A stretch of DNA of 64,000 nt from Anthoceros angustus (lineage: Eukaryota; Streptophyta; Anthocerotopsida; Anthocerotales; Anthocerotaceae). Under the pieces are notes generated by a model. The model saw nothing but the letters and a program-made list of their open reading frames with translations, was not told the origin of the DNA and searched no databases. The translations under genes were made by a program, and so were the position numbers. Shown in pieces: positions 60,591 to 64,000 of the stretch; within the stretch, counting starts at the first letter, position 1; each line of letters opens with the position of its first letter. The DNA is taken from NCBI GenBank assembly GCA_010909165.1, contig MU008170.1, positions 1,674,001 through 1,738,000 on the forward strand, in the 5' to 3' direction.

Positions 60591-61965
60591 AATCGAAGGA
60601 GATCTTATGTGAAATGAAGAAAACAAATGGCAGTTGCTTTGAGCGCGCTCGCGTATGAACCGTGATTGTGGACGGGGTCCATCGATGGTGGTATGTACGT
60701 CCTTGGTAGGACCCTCTGCCTTCCGGGACCCTCTTCCTATCTTCTGCTTCATGTTGATGACAAGGGCTAATTTCTCTAAAGAATGCCTCTGTTTTGGAGG
60801 AGATTGAAGACCCTCCTTCCTCCTTGGCTTGGTTGCAGGAGAGTGTCGTGATTGGTGCTCTCGTTTTCCAGGGTTTTGTGTGTGGATCCCACGCTCATGT
60901 GCTCGGAAAGCCGTGCCAGTCACTCGGACCCGCTCCTTGTGTACGAAATACATCCACGACTGGCATCTTCAGAGAATCGTTCAAACGGCACGTGAATTCA
61001 GTTGCAACGAGTTTAGATTGGAAGCAAACTCTAAACTGATGAAAGAAATACATAGGGGCTTAACCGTGGGCTGGAAATTGTTGATTTAAGGATGCTGTGA
61101 GGGCCTTGTTATCGAAGCTGAGCAATGGACAATTCTACTCCACTTGAGGCCAAATACATTCAGACCCCAAAGAAAGGCAAAAACGCAGACAACCACAATC
61201 ATGTTCACACTGTCGTCATATCAGAGCATCCGGGACAAGTGTAAGAAGTGATCCGGAAGAAGTGACCAGTTCCAGACAGAACCTATGGGAGTCTGGGAAC
61301 GTCAGAATGTGACCTGAAATAGCTCGTCTTCCAAATGGCATGGAATGCTGTCAAGAACGTTCTTCTCTGCAGTTTAAAATTCCCTGCTGCGACGTAGTTG
61401 TGGAAATTTGTGGAAACTCACGCCTTCGAGAACCTGGATGTGACAAGTTAGTTGGCGAGCATCCTGGAAAGATTGAAATAGAGAAGGAAATTACTTATGG
61501 ACGAAGGGAAGTTCATGTGCAAATGAAGCAGTGAGCGCAAAACGAGACCCACCTGGATGAGTGCGGGAACAGGGGCAGCAGTTTCAGGCCCCTGCAGGAC
61601 ATTCATTTCACATCCAGTTCATGCACCCTTTCCAGTCCTCTGCTGACATCAACCGCTTGGTCCCTGGAAACCATCTCTGCATGGAAAGGGAAAATGTGAC
61701 TGTCAACTCTTCTCGTGTCGTTCTTCGTAAATCAAGTAGCCATGCACCATCATCGCCATACTGGTCCTTCACGTGCCTTGTTGAGCTTTAGAGAGGCAAG
61801 TGCTACAGGTGTACAGTTGTATCCTCGCGCTCGACATCTAGGATCGATGAATGCCTTGTATCAGATGGAATACGAAGATTTCTTTCCTTGAATATCGCGT
61901 CGTATTTTACGAGGGAGTGAAGGTTGTGTTCTCAACCGCACCTTTGTAACATGCTATGGTCTCAA
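60591..61965. other. Unassigned block, unit 2
   Basis: Near-identical to 47,641-49,033, with only a handful of single-base length changes (for example GAGAGGGCAAG against GAGAGGCAAG). No family recognised. Confidence 0.5.
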
Positions 61966-63293
61966 CGTTGTCTGTAGCATGCCAAAGATTAAGTATACTT
62001 AATGCTGGTAGGGCCACATCAAGGGAAAACGATATCCCCCAGGTATGCAAAGCATTGACTAAAGAAGCTCTTACCTCAGACGGGAAACTTTTAGCAAAAA
62101 GACACAGAAACCATTCCGTGCTGATCAGCGAGGTGTCAAAGCCAATATGATCAAAATGGGCTGCCAGCCTGTGAAAGCCACCAAGACTTCTGTGAGACAC
62201 GAACTTGAGGTGCTAACTCTGCGGTCGCGTACAAACATGTGGAGTTAGACGACGCACCGTGGACATTTTTTCACAAAACTTCGTTGAAGACACGCTGCTG
62301 GACGTGACACCCTGTCAGGTTCTCCGAGTAACAATCACTGAACAGAACACTTTCCAGCAATGCGGCGAGCATCCAGAAGGCCTGTTCCTCGGTTTTCATC
62401 ACAAGGAGCAACAGTGCTGCCACATAGTTCATTCCCTGAATAGAGTAAGCAGGCTCGGCGTTATAATCCATCCATTCCCCAAAACCTTAACAGGGCCTCG
62501 GATTCGCACAAGTTAAAGCTTTTGATACACAGGAAAGGCACTCCTACCTGGCAATAACCAATATCAGAATCTCGAAATGAGTAGGCAACGAGGACCCGAC
62601 GCAATGTAGCCCTTCCTTCCTCGCTGTTCACCCAAGGATGAGATGGAAATGTCCTGGATAGATCCTACAGGACGTCACACGCGGTAACATGTTGCCTTGC
62701 CTCAGGAGGCCTTCAAGTTAAGCAAGTTGGCAGATGGGGCCACCACGTCTACAGACATCTCCTGCTTTGGAACGAGCTCAAATGGGAAACTTACCGGTCA
62801 ATCTGGTGTGTCGCAGGGTTTGCCTATCAACCACAGCTTCAGTGAGGTCCTGGTAGTAACTATCGGGCACTGTGGATCGCTTCTTGGCAGCCCCAGACAA
62901 AGCCTGCCAAACTCGAGGTCTCAGAGACGGAGGGATGCCTTTCCAAATCAGCTTCTTCAGCTGGACAGACCTTGTTAGGTTGGATATGGAGAGATGACAC
63001 AAGGTTGCCCTGCTCAGAATGAGCTGAAATTTCCGGCTGCAGATACCATCCTGCACCCTTGTTTGCCTCCATAGCCCACCACACCCGACCCTGCTCGGCA
63101 ACCTCTCCTTCACGAGATTGAAAACCACAGCATCTTCAGCTGACAGCTCGAGACAGAATCCATACATATCTACAACTTTAACGGTGATGTTCTTCCGTGT
63201 GTGAGTCAATCCTCTGCTCTCCACTCAGGTTTCCCCAGGATAACCTCGAACCAGGGCATCCTGAGAACCTCCCAAACGCTCAAAGCCGAACAT
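61966..63293 (-). pseudogene. TBC-domain gene, copy 3 (3'-truncated, frameshifted)
   Basis: Same truncation as copy 2. It shares the two-base loss in the SSLSISNLT stretch (about 62,985) with copy 2. Its own defects are one base lost at the exon 1 donor (CCG|GTAAG against CCGG|GTAAG, about 62,794), one base lost in the [11 protein letters not shown] exon (about 62,277) and one in the GRVWW region near 63,102. The CLFAKSF exon is intact here. Confidence 0.9.
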
Positions 63294-64000
63294 ATTCGTG
63301 GCTGTTCCACGGGATGACGCTAGGGTTGCTGTAGGACTTCCCAAATAAATTTAGCCGCTCTTGGCTCTTCCGAATCCTCCCACCAGCGGCTCGCGTGCAC
63401 GTTTTGAGACTCGCATGTCGTCTGAAGAACCCCAACTGTCTGTCTGCGCTCAGTAGACCTCGGTTACACTCCTGCTCCGATTCTCATATGTTAGATAAAT
63501 ATTTCGGTTACACTCCTGGTCTGATTCGCTGCTAGTATGATCCTCATGTGCTGGACATATTTCAGTCACATTGCACGCTTCATCCCGCACTCATGCAGCT
63601 TTCAAATGACCAAGCCTCGGCAGCAAAACCACCTGACAAACATACCACAAAATCCATCAAAGAGCCGTTCCCATCCACTATCCTCACCACTACAGCAATC
63701 CTGGAAAGGCAGAACTGGCAAATCACTTCACCAAGCCAGAATGCCAGCGATTCCCTCCTGAACGGGACGAGAGGTTGCAAATGAGTCGAACCGCAAACGT
63801 ACGGGTTGCCAAATTCCGACCACAGCTCGGAAGGCTGATTTCCGGCACTCTTGCGCATCAACGATCAGCAGACCCTAAAGTCAGCAGGCACTCGAAAACA
63901 CTCTAACCACGAATCACAGCAAGCGCAATGTCTGCTACGCCGCAGAGCAAGCGCTCCCGTTCGGCATCACAAAACCCCAGCAGAACACATGATGCGCCAG
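63294..64000. repeat. Start of tandem unit 3 upstream region, cut by window
   Basis: Matches 37,046-37,760 and 50,355-51,060. The unit continues beyond the window. Confidence 0.9.

Larger units (their letters stand above)
49034..61965. repeat. Tandem segmental unit 2 (about 12.9 kb)
   Basis: Second unit of the array, with the same order as unit 1. Private features: a 1.5-kb terminal-inverted-repeat insertion (53,733-55,277), a doubled 67-bp segment at 52,788-52,922, and an expanded TTGATAGAGGC/GCCATTGAGC tract at 52,480-52,590. Confidence 0.95.

Overview
The window is plant nuclear DNA. Spliced genes with GT-AG introns of mostly about 75 to 125 bases encode plastid proteins found in green plants: phytoene desaturase, plastid protoporphyrinogen oxidase, TatC, plastid ribosomal protein S1 and UGP3. 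Short introns, gene density and the LINE type suggest a streptophyte, most likely a non-seed plant or streptophyte alga, but the sequence does not fix the species. No rRNA gene, standard tRNA gene or CRISPR array was seen.

Region 1 (1-11 kb) is gene dense. PDS (5' end cut by the window) and PPOX run forward. On the reverse strand follow TatC, an NFKBIL1-like C-terminal region and an unrecognised protein with a coiled coil of about 23-residue repeats. Region 2 (11-16 kb) is AT-rich spacer with a 166-bp tandem array and a LINE 3' end. Region 3 (16-25 kb) holds a ZGRF1-like gene with two N-terminal ZGRF domains and a degenerate ATPase core, then plastid RPS1 on the reverse strand. Region 4 (25-31 kb) is a mobile-element and minisatellite zone with LINE pol remnants, several tandem arrays, a perfect inverted repeat, tRNA-like B boxes and a decayed MetRS C-terminal copy. 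UGP3 (31.5-34.3 kb, reverse) follows.

Region 5 (35.2-64 kb) is the unusual part. An intact TBC-domain Rab-GAP gene sits at the left edge of a tandem array whose units start at about 35,720, 49,034 and 61,966 (about 13.3 and 12.9 kb apart); the third unit runs off the window. Each complete unit carries a TBC gene lacking its last exons in copies 2 and 3, a LINE remnant, AT-rich repeats, a broken gene joining a class 3 lipase domain to a P-loop GTPase-like domain, short-period arrays and an unassigned block. Units differ by many small indels and by large private changes: a triplicated 558-bp segment and a duplicated segment of about 880 bp in unit 1, and a 1.5-kb terminal-inverted-repeat insertion with a CTCGCGAG-rich array in unit 2.

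Functionally, five of the genes outside the array act in the plastid: carotenoid synthesis (PDS), tetrapyrrole synthesis (PPOX), thylakoid protein export (TatC), plastid translation (RPS1) and sulfolipid precursor supply (UGP3). Nothing suggests joint regulation. The lipase-GTPase fusion and its amplification are the best candidate for something poorly described.
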